This document shows positions 47,347 to 58,736 of a stretch of 64,000 bases of DNA, piece by piece. The notes under the pieces were generated by a model that did no database searches, had not been told where the DNA came from, and saw only the letters and a program-made list of their open reading frames with translations. The translations under genes were made by a program, and so were the position numbers. The stretch is taken from the NCBI RefSeq assembly GCF_000224145.3, contig NC_020174.2, forward strand, positions 1,496,734 to 1,560,733. The letters are read 5' to 3'. Position 1 is the first letter of the stretch; each line of letters begins with the position of its first letter. Origin of the DNA: Ciona intestinalis. Lineage: Eukaryota; Chordata; Ascidiacea; Phlebobranchia; Cionidae.

Positions 47347-50300
47347 ATGCATCGTTCTGGGATCTTAGTTTTAACCAACCATGTGTCTGTGTTAAGTTAT
47401 GGAGACACAGTTAAGCGTATTGTAGCTGGAGTTAAAAAGATCGTGGACTCTACTTTATATGTGCATGTAGAGAACACCTGCAATGTCTCTCAAATGAAAG
47501 CCTCCAACTTCGAATTTAGCTTGAATACCCACCCTTCCACAAGCAACACACCAAGATCTTTTTCTTCAGATATTTTTCCGTTTATATCAAAGTTTTATGA
47601 AGAAGCAGCTTCCCAGTGTGAAGATCTTGATGTAAATATTTTGTTGCATAATATTGGACAGCATTCTGGCAGAAGGAAAACTTTACAAAGGTGATGCAGT
47701 ACACTGAATAACCAATATACTTATCATACCAACTGGTGACTTATTGAGACAACATCACCTAAGTTTGAATGTCTTGTGTACTTTTTGCTCATGTTTAGTA
47801 ATAGTGTATAGGAACAAAATTAAATGCAATTACGAAATTTAATGGCTTAATGTTAAGAAAGTTTATTTAACTTTGGTTACCAAACTATTTCTCAATAATT
47901 GCTGCGTACAATTCAAATCTGTGTGTACATATATCTTAAGTTTATTGTATATTACTTGCAGGCCAATTCAATGCATTATAACAGACCATGCAGAGAATTC
48001 AAATATTGAATCGGAAATTATAAGAAAATTTGTTCTTGGTCAATATGCACTAAATGAAGATAGCAGCAGTGGTTCCACTATTCCAATACTTGGTATTGAA
48101 GAACATAGCTTTGTTCATAACAATGTAAAGTCACAATCAACAATGGTTACTGGGAAAGGTAATGTTGTCATTGGAGGAACTTTCGATAAAATTCATTCTG
48201 GCCACAAGGTGCTGCTGAGTGAAGCAGCTTTGCTTGCCAACAAGAGGTTACTGATAGGTAAGTTAATTGAGGTATTGGCTACATGGGATGAGAGTAACTT
48301 TTCTCCTGAAATATGTTTGCATAGAGCACAAGCATAATGTTAGGGGAGCCTGGGGTTGAAAAAGAAGTGACATCATATGTTATTATGTTTTAGTACCTCA
48401 GTTTTAAAACCATAACAGCTTTTATCCTACCTTTAAGTGTATACAGACAAGCAGACTAAAGTGTATAGCATTTATCACATTACAACTTCTGTCTTCTATT
48501 AAAAGATAATATAAGCTGTACAGCTTGGTTATTAAACTCGGTAAGAGTTACTAATTGCTATGCACCATCATTTCTAGATGTTAACAAAGTACATTTATCC
48601 AGGCGTGACTGACGGTAAAATGTTGGAAAGAAAGACATTACACGAATTGATCCGTGGATGTGAGACTCGTATTTCTTCTGTACAAGCCTTTCTTCTGGAT
48701 GTTCATGATTTCTGCATTAAAGAGGAAAACAGGTAATTAAACCACGAATTCCATGAAATAAAGGCAAACAGCTATTGTTGCTGCAATTGTTGCAAGATTA
48801 CTCGCTACTGTGGCAGAAAGATTGATACAATTGCTCCTCCATTGTTTTTAATGGTATATAAACTGAACTGAACTTGAGTTAATTTTGAAAATGTTTATGT
48901 TGCAAATTAATATATTTATGCACTATTTTATAATATAAGCTTATATTTGTTCAGCTCAAAAACTATATGTGTATTAAATGTGTTTACAGAGGAATTCCAA
49001 ACAATCTTCCAATTCTTGAAGTTGTTCCGATTCTTGACCCGATTGGTCCTGCTTCAACGGACCCAGATTTGCAATGCATTGTGGTTAGTAAGGAGACGGA
49101 GAGGGGAGGGGTGGTGGTCAATGAGGCGCGAAGGAAAAATAATTTAAATGATCTCTATGTTCATGTGATAGGGGAAGGTAGGTAGAGGGTGTTAATTAGT
49201 AATATGTGTTGTGAATAATTAAATATTATATTATGTAATATTAGTAATGTTTGAAATGTGGTAGCTCTGGTTAAAATATTGGTTAGAATTATACTGTATG
49301 AAATGTTGACATTGCTCTCACCAGATATAGAAGGCTGTTGTTTTCCTACCTGTCAAGGGCTATGGAATATATTTCATATTTTGATGACGTTAATTATAGG
49401 TTTATTAATTGGTGATGAATCCTCTTCTCCAACCAAAGAGACAAAGTTGAGTTCATCAACGCTAAGATACAAGTCCCTTGGAACGCTTCGAAAGTCTCCC
49501 AACATGCGGACATTATCGCATCCTCCTGGAGCATACGTGATCGGACTCACTGGAGGAATTGCATCCGGAAAATCATCTATTGCCAAACGACTTCAAAACC
49601 TCGGAGCAGTTGTGGTTGATTGTGATAAACTCGGACACCTGGCTTACTCCCCCGGAACAAAAACTTTTAAAAAAGTTGTTGAAAACTTTGGTTCTGAAGT
49701 TGTCAGTGAATCCGGTGAAATTGATCGGAAAATTCTCGGGACTAAAATTTTTGGGGTCGACTCAAAGAATCGTGACCTCCTTAACTCCATCGTGTGGCCG
49801 GAGATTGAGCGGTTAGCCAGGCTTAAAATATTGGAGGCTACTTCAGAAAGAAAAGAGAAAGTTATTTGCGTGTTAGATGCCGCAGTGCTGTTGGAGGTAA
49901 GGGTGTAATGTTTGGGATGCCTGACTTTAAGTTATGTTCGATATTTGCTGAACACTGAATTTTTAATTTAAAACACTGCTGTTTAGCACAGTTGTGGATA
50001 CTGGAGTCCTGAAGATGACGATGCTTATCACCAAAGATAAGAAACACTGTATACTACAGTTTAGAAACACTGATTTTGAACCCATTTTTTAATTTCTGTT
50101 TTTTAACCCAATTTTTTAAAATTTGATTGTCACGCAATAGGCAGGTTGGGACAACTTTTGCCACGAGGTTTGGGTTTCGGTGGTAACTCGTGATGAAGCA
50201 ATTAAACGGGTAGTGGAGCGTGACGGACGTACGATCGCTGACACAGAACGAAGGATCCAATCACAACTCAGTAACAAGGAACGTGTAGAAAAAGCTAACG

Positions 50301-50617
50301 TTGTGCTTTCTACGATGTGGGAGACTTCTGCCACACAGGCACAGGTAGCATAAGTTAATTAAGTTTGATGTATGTTGGTGAATGGGGTGGCCTGTAGCTG
50401 TGGGGCAGAGTTTTTATTTGTTTTTGTGGTAAAATTTTGAACTAAAATGCACATTGGTTAAAAGATACGCTGGGAATGATGTTGATAAATTTCATAAAAT
50501 ATTTACTAGTATAGTTGTAGATAGATTAAAAAAATTAAGTTAAAAAACAATTTTTTCCGTAAAATGTAGGTTGAAAAAGCATGGAGTTTTCTTGTTGAAA
50601 GAATGCAAGAAGTTTAA
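47347..50617 (+). CDS. coasy: Bifunctional coenzyme A synthase (COASY)
   Basis: Seven exons (47347-47690, 47962-48257, 48603-48732, 48990-49177, 49400-49896, 50141-50344, 50570-50617) join in phase to 568 aa; human is 564. The start MHRSGILVLTNHVSVL matches the vertebrate N terminus, supporting this ATG. The phosphopantetheine adenylyltransferase half carries VVIGGTFDKIHSGHKVLL (residues 183-200) and LDPIGPASTDPDLQCIVVSK. The dephospho-CoA kinase half has the P-loop VIGLTGGIASGKSS (366-379), then VVDCDKLGHLAY, VCVLDAAVLLEAGW and QVEKAWSFLVERMQEV at the end. The protein performs the last two steps of CoA synthesis. Its P-loop GGIASGKS matches bacterial CoaE more closely than the human GISGSGKS. 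An acceptor 18 bases before the ATG indicates a 5' UTR intron or SL trans-splicing. Confidence 0.95.
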
Positions 50618-51677
50618 AAGATGAAGCCGTTCATATTTGGTTGTTGTGAGTGGTTTGCTCATTTTCTCTTCAAATGTTAATCTATGCAGTTAATTTATAT
50701 ACACAGTGGACAATTTATTGCTTATTTGAATTCATTGCAAGTTTGATATGATTGTAGAACAGTATATACTGTTTGATGATATAGTACTTGTGTTATACCA
50801 AAGGTTCCTTAACTTTTTAACTTTGTTGGTATTTACAATTATAGATGCCAAATTTTTCAAAACTAAGGCAGGGATAATTAGACACACATTCCTTTGAACC
50901 AAATTTGGCTATAATTGTTACTGATTAATGTAGCGCAGAAAACTTTTAGGGATTGCATGTCTACCCCACCACCCTGGCTTTGGCTCGTCAACAGCATTCA
51001 CAACTTATTTTTTTACACAGGAAAGCAAATTAAACCATAACTCTTTAAACAGTTTGTCATCTGTCATACCAGCGTTATATACCTTTCAAAAGACCTCAAG
51101 TTTAGGAATCACTTAGTTATACCATGTATGATACATGATGTTTAGTACCATAGTAAGTGTAAGACGAAATCGTTGCATTAAAGACTAGCTCAGTATCGTT
51201 AATGAACTGCTAACTTATTTTTGTTACTTGATTAACTTGTGCTTTTAACATGCCTAATTGTTCATAATATGCAAATTAATTTAAAATTATTTTTGTTTCA
51301 CAATTTGGTAATTAAGTGCAATTGTTGTTTAATAAAGAGTATCTTGTAAAGAGATTTGTCCTCTGGTTGCTAGGTTTACATATCTGGTTTATTACATGAC
51401 TATATATTAACAAAAGGTTCAACTTAAGATTAAAAAAAAACTATAAAATATATGTTTTATTTTTAACAAAATATACAAAAATACCTTTATTTAACCGCAT
51501 AAAAATAAAAAAACTATAAAAAGTATTTTATTTTTAACAAAATATACAAAAATAATTTTTTTAACTGCATAAAAAATATAAGTGCTTTGTATATGAAATA
51601 GGGGATTGTATAAAAAGTAAACATGCAACAACATACACTGCAAGGCCAACCATAACTTTGGTGGGTATGTTTTAACC
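50618..51677. other. Convergent 3' region with a tandem duplication
   Basis: Holds the COASY 3' UTR (AATAAAG near 51330) and the 3' UTR of the minus-strand TIR gene. A ~73-bp AT-rich tandem duplication lies at about 51440-51512 and 51513-51582. It is marked by ACTATAAAA at each start and by TTTTTAACAAAATATACAAA and CGCATAAAAA/TGCATAAAAA words. No gene is seen. Confidence 0.5.
51440..51582. repeat. Two-copy ~73-bp tandem duplication
   Basis: Copies begin ACTATAAAA at 51440 and 51513 and share TTTATTTTTAACAAAATATA. It lies in the 3' flank of the TIR gene and is a simple local duplication. Confidence 0.7.
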
Positions 51678-54600
51678 TTACAATCCACTCACAACAACAT
51701 CCATAGCATTTGGTGATAATCGTAATTCTGTTGTAGTCACCCCTTCAAAAGTGGGGTTGTACCCACTATATGTCACCCACTTGTCGTCACTCACCCCTTT
51801 AGTATGTTTACCACTGAACCTGGGTTTTAAATTAATTTTTGAATTTTTACAAACCAAATATATTTGCGGTTTTTAATTAAAAATTCAAAAAAAATTAACA
51901 AAAACAAAGTATACCCAAAATAATACCCAAATATTCATCTTACAAACAAAGCATTGGTATTTTTTGGAAAGTATAAAAATTAAAATGTAGATCCGTTATA
52001 AAATTTCCAAAGCTAACACTTAAAATGCACATTCCAAATATTTTCACCAACAACCTTACCTTTTCACTCCTTCTTCATCAATATGTACACCGGTAATTAT
52101 CCCCTGATGATACCTCACTCCACCCTCGTTGTTACCCTCAGTACCCGCATACGACCCCTGTTGGAACACTACTATCGACCCCACAGCAATATCATCAACA
52201 GGCTCAATATCTAGCGCAACATCCTAAAAAAAGATTAAACTTATAACTATATTTCAAATATGAATGAATGTAACTTATTTATTCTTGTTTAATAGCTTAA
52301 CAATAGTCTTACACATTGGTAGTTGTAACACGTTTTCCGTACTTATTTTATTTTGAATTCTTCTTAGAGGTGGTTGAAATCTTTCTAAATGTGTTTTCGC
52401 AGATACAGGTTAACATCAATTTAATTTACAGTCCATTCACGATTCATGCTCATTTTCACCCTTATTCATGTTGCTTACCTTATAAGATTGGACTCTTTCA
52501 CTTGGATCATTGTCATCCCAGTTAACTGTGTAAGTCATTGTACTATGATCAAATGATTCCACCGTAGCTTTATAATACGCCCAATTCTGGTGCAAGCAAA
52601 TCACATGATCACCACACTTGGGTGCTCGGTTACGCTCCGGTGATCCTTTTGTTGCTAACACTTGGTTTTGTGATGTCATAGATGGATTTGTTGATAAAGA
52701 AATCCGATCCTGGATTGCTTTTCTGGAATATTGGTCATTAAGATCATTATTATAAGACAATGATAAAAATGGAAATGTCACTTTGATCTGTTATTGCTCT
52801 ACCAAAATAGGGTAAGAAAAAATGTTTTTAATCCTAACATTCTGTTGTTGGTAATGGTGATTGTCAACGTAATAATGCCTGAAGAACATTTATTTAAATT
52901 TAGGAAAAAAAATATTCACAACAGATATTTACATGGCCAACCAAATATTTTATTCAATTTATTAAATTTTTAAACCATTTTCATTTTCTCTACTATTGAA
53001 TATTGTCAACTCACGATATTTCCAATATCTTTACTTCCAGTTCCCCAGCAGAAGTTACAGATTGTAAATCCACTGTTGGAATTCCTTCATCCACGATGTT
53101 ACCAATCACGCCTTCCTTCCAATCATCTCCAGTACCTGGTAAGTGTTTTAAGTAATTTGTAATTTAAGTAATTTGTAAAAATAATAGAACTGTTTTACTA
53201 CTCTCATACTTTCAAAATAAGCCTTAAATCTAATGTCAAAAATATTGTGTTTTTTTCTAAAAAACTAAGACTTGTATTTTTAAGATTTAGTATGTGCAAA
53301 CTGTTGTTTTGTTATTAAAACTTACCAACAATAACAGCTACTACAGGTTTCTTCAGTGATTTTACAGCAAATTGAATTTCCATTCTACAATTATCACTGT
53401 TAGCATATTCAGTGCTAATGCAAACCACAGCCACCTTGCATTCTTTGAGCGCAGTAGCAATTTGATCAAACTAAAACCAAGACTTGTTAAAAATACTATA
53501 AATTTTATCATAAACATTACAAGTTATGATGATCAAATTATCTTTATTTGGTTGTTTTAATTGTCTGTCATAGATTAAAAATTACTTAAAAAGTTGGGGC
53601 CGCAAAAACACAACAGTAGTCAGTGCCTCAATAAATATGATACGTTAATCTATTCATCCTACCATTCCCATCCCTTCATTTGCGCTCTCAAGCCTCTCTA
53701 CATCGATCCAGGATGCGATTCCAAGTTCCTCCGAGATCTTCTTCACGATCAATCTAGGATCCGACCATTCTCCTCCCTGGTAAGAGGAAACTTGTTTCTT
53801 CTGATGAGCATCATGGGAGTTGTTCCAGCAGTAACTGAAGAAAATGTCAGCTGTACCGGAGATCACAGGTTTGCCTGCGATATATTTTGGAATAAGATTT
53901 AATATTTTTTCTCTTCGAATTGAAGCAACAAAGTTTATATAGTATGATATTCTTTTAACAAAAGGCAAAGAATTAACAGCAAAATTACAGTTGTTAAAAC
54001 ATGCTAAAGATAAAGGTTTTATGCCAGTCCTTTTTACCCCTTGTATTTTTCTACTCCTAATTATAAAACTACCAACTCAAAGAGCAATGCAAAATCTTGT
54101 AGCCACAAATTAAGTTTAACATAGTATATGAACAAACAACAAATCACTATCAAACCTGTAACTCCAACTCCTTGTTCTGAATAAAGATCCATCACTCCTG
54201 CTCCTGTTGCTGGATGACTCACATCTTTGATCTTGATACCTGGGATCTTACTCTTGATGCTACGTGCCAGCTCTGTCATCTTATAAGACTCAACTTCTTT
54301 GTTCTGGAAATGGATATAAAGCTCGCCTGCGATCAGAAGCCCAACTACTGTCATCTGCCACTCAAATGAACCAGATCCTACCTTGTATGGGGTTGAAAGC
54401 AAGGATTAAAAAAAGAGGTAACGAATCAACTCTGGCTTAAATCTATGGTTCCATGGCGTGCGGCATTGTAGGATCTCTTTAAGTCAGAATAGAGAATAAA
54501 ATTTTAAAGCAAATGGTTTAATATGGTGAATTACATCACTTCATGTTTTTACTTCAAGTAAACAATAAAGACAAGAATATTGAAGTAAAACAGTACTAAA

Positions 54601-57600
54601 GTTTGCACATTGCTAAAAACTTTCATGTCAATCTACATTATGTTATATTTATATTATTCGATTCGAATAGTCCTTTAGCGAAACTTGATTTTATTAAAAA
54701 ACAATAAATAGCCATACATACTATAAAACTTTATTAGATTTATGCCGGTAAACTTTTATGTTATCTACTTACCACAAGAGGAATAACTGGTAGTTTCATT
54801 GTTTTCTTTGCGTATTGAAACTCCATCCTACATCGATCATTGCTTGCGTATTCGTCACTTAAACAAGCGATGAATACTTTTACTCGCTTGAGGGCGCCAA
54901 CAATCTCCAACAATGAGTTGTCGGTTTCTTCCTCCATTGTGAAAACACTGACACCTAGCGGAAGAAGTAATATTAAGAATCAAGCTTTTTTGCAAAAAAA
55001 ATATTTAAAGTAATGTGTAGATGTAAAATAGCAATCTTAGTTTACCATGGAAATACAGCTACATAACTTGTTTGTGAAACTCATTCCTAATGTATGGTAT
55101 TTTATGAAAACACCATGTTAGTGACTATGTGTTACAGCTATACAGACCACAAGCTTTAAAATAGCCACCATTTCAATTGTTTGGGTCTTCAAATGAAATG
55201 GATCTTCCCTTTTTTCTAAAAAGTAATTTAAATGTACGTTTACAAAATGTTGGGTTTACTGGCAAGAGGAGTATTTCATAAAGATTTGCAAGTAATACAC
55301 TGCCTAACATCTTACCCATTTTTTTTAATTGCTCCACAATATTCCGTGGATCCACCATAATATCCAACACAGCTTCTCTGTAACTTGGTGGTTGGTCCAT
55401 CTCATTATTCTGTATGGCTGAGGGACAATTTATTTTTGCGTACGACACAAAAACATCGATAGAATCTTCTATTTGGTTCGCAACCTTTTTCTTGACTTGA
55501 GTTTTTGCAGGTTTCGATTGAGCAGTAGGACCTATTATGAAAAATCAAGTGATTACTCTTAGTGCATGCTTTATAAAGTCAGCTGTTAAGTCAATACCGT
55601 CAAATTCAATACCACTGCTTGTGGAATTATTTAAATTTCCGTAGGTGGGAACTTGACTGACTTTTCCACAGTTGCTACTTCCATGCCCACAGTCGCCCCA
55701 GTGTGTGGATAAACATAAACTTTATGTTACCTAATTAATGTTTGTTTCAACCAATTCCAACAACACTAACCACAATGAGGTTTGAACCTGGGCACCTTAA
55801 TACTCACCAGAATCAATCGAGGAGAGAATATCAAAAACATTTGGAGGCATTCGGAAATCTTCAATCGAATATCCAATGAATTGGAAACTGTAATCCTGTG
55901 TGAGAAAATGGAATCTATTTCTAAAGGTCTTAGTCATTTTATAAACAATTTTTTTTTATTGGATTTTGCCCAAGCAAAAAAAAAAAAACATTTTAAGAAG
56001 CAAAAATTGACCCCGTTTATGTCATATGTTTTGTTATGATATCATAATCACCTTGAATGTCACCCATTTTCCATCTTTCTCTCCTCTTGTGTGATGGCCA
56101 TCATACAATGTATTTCCATCTTGATCCTTGTATATTCTCTCTATCTCCCCCTGGTGCCAGCGTAGACCACCACTTCTTGTTACTCCATGAACTTCACTTT
56201 GTTTGTATCTTGGAATATGATATTTATGTATCTATGAAAGTATAATCAGGTTCGGAAGATAATATTTAAATGTTGGACAACAAATCAAGAGTAGTTATAT
56301 GAATCAGGCCATGGTTTGATAAATAAAAACTGCATTAAAGTAAAAAGTTATACCTAACGCTATAGATTACAATAAAAAAATCACCTTAAAAGTTTCATAC
56401 GCTGTAACTTACAAAGAGGCGCAAGTTGTTGAAACGGAACACCCATGTTATAACACCTTTCATTGTCCCAACATGCGGGGATAAATAAGCTATATTCGCA
56501 TACACATTTATACAAGTGTTTCTTCTTACTTTCCTTGGTGGAAAAGAACTTTCGATCCAACCCCAACTTGGTCATTAGAAGGAACTTTATCAATAGCGAG
56601 ATTAAAATAGTCGATCACCCGACCTGTTGGATCTTGATCATCCCATTCAATCGTGTACTTCAGTGAATTGGGGTTGAAGCTTATTATGGTGGCTGGTGGT
56701 GGAAATGTAAAATGTGGAACATGGGATTTTAGGTAATGTTTTTATGTTAAAAGTATTCAAGGGGGAAAATAAATATATTTATTGTAATTAAAAATTATAA
56801 AACTGCAGCACAGCATCCTATATTAGAAAACTTGGGATGTATGTCACAGTTGGCTTATTATCGCACCTTTTAGGCATACTAAAAATAAAAATATGCAAAA
56901 TTTATCTTTTTATTATAAAGACGGTTTTGTTGCAATATTCTATTTATTCGTATTCTCATTCCTTACTCTTCGCTACCAATTTATTTGAAGAGACAAATGA
57001 AGATATTATTTTTATAGTTTACAGAATTATATATTAGAGATCTAACCTGTGAAGTATTGCCATTTGCTTTGTCCCCACATAGCCACCACATGATCACCAG
57101 CTACAGGACGATTTCCATTCACCTCAATATGTTTAATGTTATTCTTATCACCCACTGGTTTTGCATGTTCCTAACAAGATGTACAGTAATAAAATCTAAA
57201 CCTTTTTTAGAAATCTAATATATGACTGCATAGCCTACCAGAAATAAAATGTTCATATTTTAGGTTCATACTTAGGTGGTCGTTTATACAAAGCTTCTTC
57301 TTTACATTAACAACAACCATAAATGAGGTTGACACAGCATGTTTAAATCAAATTTATGGGAACAGCAAAAATCGAAAATAGGTAATATTGTAAAAATAAC
57401 CATATCATTTGATTCTGTACTAGGGAAACTCCTACCTGATTTAAACTGTCAAGACCCTCAGTTACTTCAACACCCAGGGTTAACTGGTCAATCTTTTTCT
57501 TAAGTTTTACCACCTCTTCAAGTAATTGTTTGTTTTCTTTCTTCAACTTTTCGATTTCTTTTGCTTGAACTTCTAGCTCTAGTTCTTGGTCGCCATCTTC

Positions 57601-58040
57601 GCTCCACGCTGTTTGTGATGTAATAATAGTGAAATATTATGTTGCTTAGATAATGATATACATAGCTAATTATTTTGTATGAATGATTGTGGTATACACC
57701 ATTTGTGTATAATATAGCTATGTTTTATAAAGCTCAGATAATTACGATATACATAGCTATTTATTTTGTTTTATAAATAATCCTGATATACACTTTTTGC
57801 GACTAATACAGCGAATTTTTATGTAGCCTAACCATGGTATACATAAATGAAGTTGTGTACATGAACCAAGCTATGCTCATACCCATCATCTTTATTCTAC
57901 TTTTGCATTAAACTATCATAAAGTATGTAATATCATTGTATTAATTATAAAAAAAACTTACTTAAAGATTTCATGCTACCATCACTCGGAAACCTAACTA
58001 CATTAACTTTAGGTTTGGTTGTTGAAGATGATGAACCCAT
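51678..58040 (-). CDS. N-myristoylated double-TIR protein with Tudor/SH3-like flanking modules
   Basis: Fifteen exons on the minus strand keep phase: 58040-57962, 57608-57436, 57170-57047, 56692-56530, 56208-56052, 55895-55808, 55531-55316, 54954-54773, 54381-54156, 53874-53663, 53470-53326, 53135-53015, 52722-52479, 52223-52060, 51813-51678, giving 809 aa. Order: MGSSSSTTK (Gly2, Ser6; myristoylation-like); coiled coil ~35-70; beta-rich module ~102-232 (SLKYTIEWDDQDP, GGLRWHQGEIE); TIR1 ~286-400 (DVFVSYAKIN, LSDEYASNDRCRMEF); a linker; TIR2 ~478-600 (ADIFFSYCW, STEYANSDNCRMEI); a second beta-rich module ~655-790 (MTYTVNWDDNDP, GGVRYHQGII) clearly homologous to the first. Each TIR has Glu (about E378 and E571) in C-x-x-E, where NADase TIRs keep the catalytic Glu. 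I know no named family with this layout. Signalling or NAD cleavage at membranes is inference. Confidence 0.85.
54416..54495 (+). repeat. Dispersed ~80-bp repeat, copy 5 (TIR gene intron)
   Basis: Carries GGTAACGAATCAACTCTGG, CCATGGCGTGC, GTAGGATCTC and AATAGAGAATAAA in the same order as the other four copies. It lies in the intron between 54382 and 54772. Confidence 0.5.
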
Positions 58041-58736
58041 GGTTGCTTCCAATGCTGTTGTACTGATATCCCAATCTACCACTGAGCCGTATTAAAAGGT
58101 TTGTTTACCCAAAGATACAAAGGAAGCCTATTGTGTGATTTATAATACTTTCATATTGTTTGCCAATGGTAGAGACACTCTTTTGTTTTGTCATGTTTTG
58201 TTGGTTTATTATTACCTTTTCAAGGACAGAAAATATGAAAAGTTACATAATACAATTAAATAATATACAAGAAACATAACAAAAAATAATTGTATTTTAT
58301 GTTAGAAAGCATGCCTCTTCAATTACATAACCAGCAAATACTCAACTAAATAATGTAGCACACAGGAAAGGTGCAGTGTACCGATTGCATGCTCTCTTTC
58401 CTGTGTTATTTCCGCATACTCATTCATTACTAAATATACTTGATTAACAATGCTACAATACCTTCATTACTTCAATATGTAGGCGTGTGAATCACGTGTT
58501 AAAGTACATTATACATTTAAAATTAAAGCACAATGGTTTAAATAATTGATAATATAAATGTCTTTTTAAAGTCCAAGTGTATTGTTTCATTGGATTTTGT
58601 TCATTTACTTCATTGGTTTTTAAGCAATGTGAATTTTTAAAATACAGATTTTTGTGAACGAAACTTTGAAAAAAGACTACATACCATATTACTGTGCCTT
58701 TTAAAGTGGGTCAAATGTCTTACAGTATCCCATAAA
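58041..58736. other. Short intergenic region between kinase-TPR and TIR genes
   Basis: 696 bases holding the 3' UTR of the kinase-TPR gene and the promoter and 5' UTR of the TIR gene, both on the minus strand. No gene is seen. Direct tandem transcription of the two genes cannot be decided from sequence. Confidence 0.5.

Noticed and set aside
55597-55690. Extra exon in the TIR gene encoding NCGKVSQVPTYGNLNNSTSS
   Set aside because: It has an open frame and a possible donor, but no acceptor gives the required phase. Direct joining of 55808 to 55531 is in phase without it.
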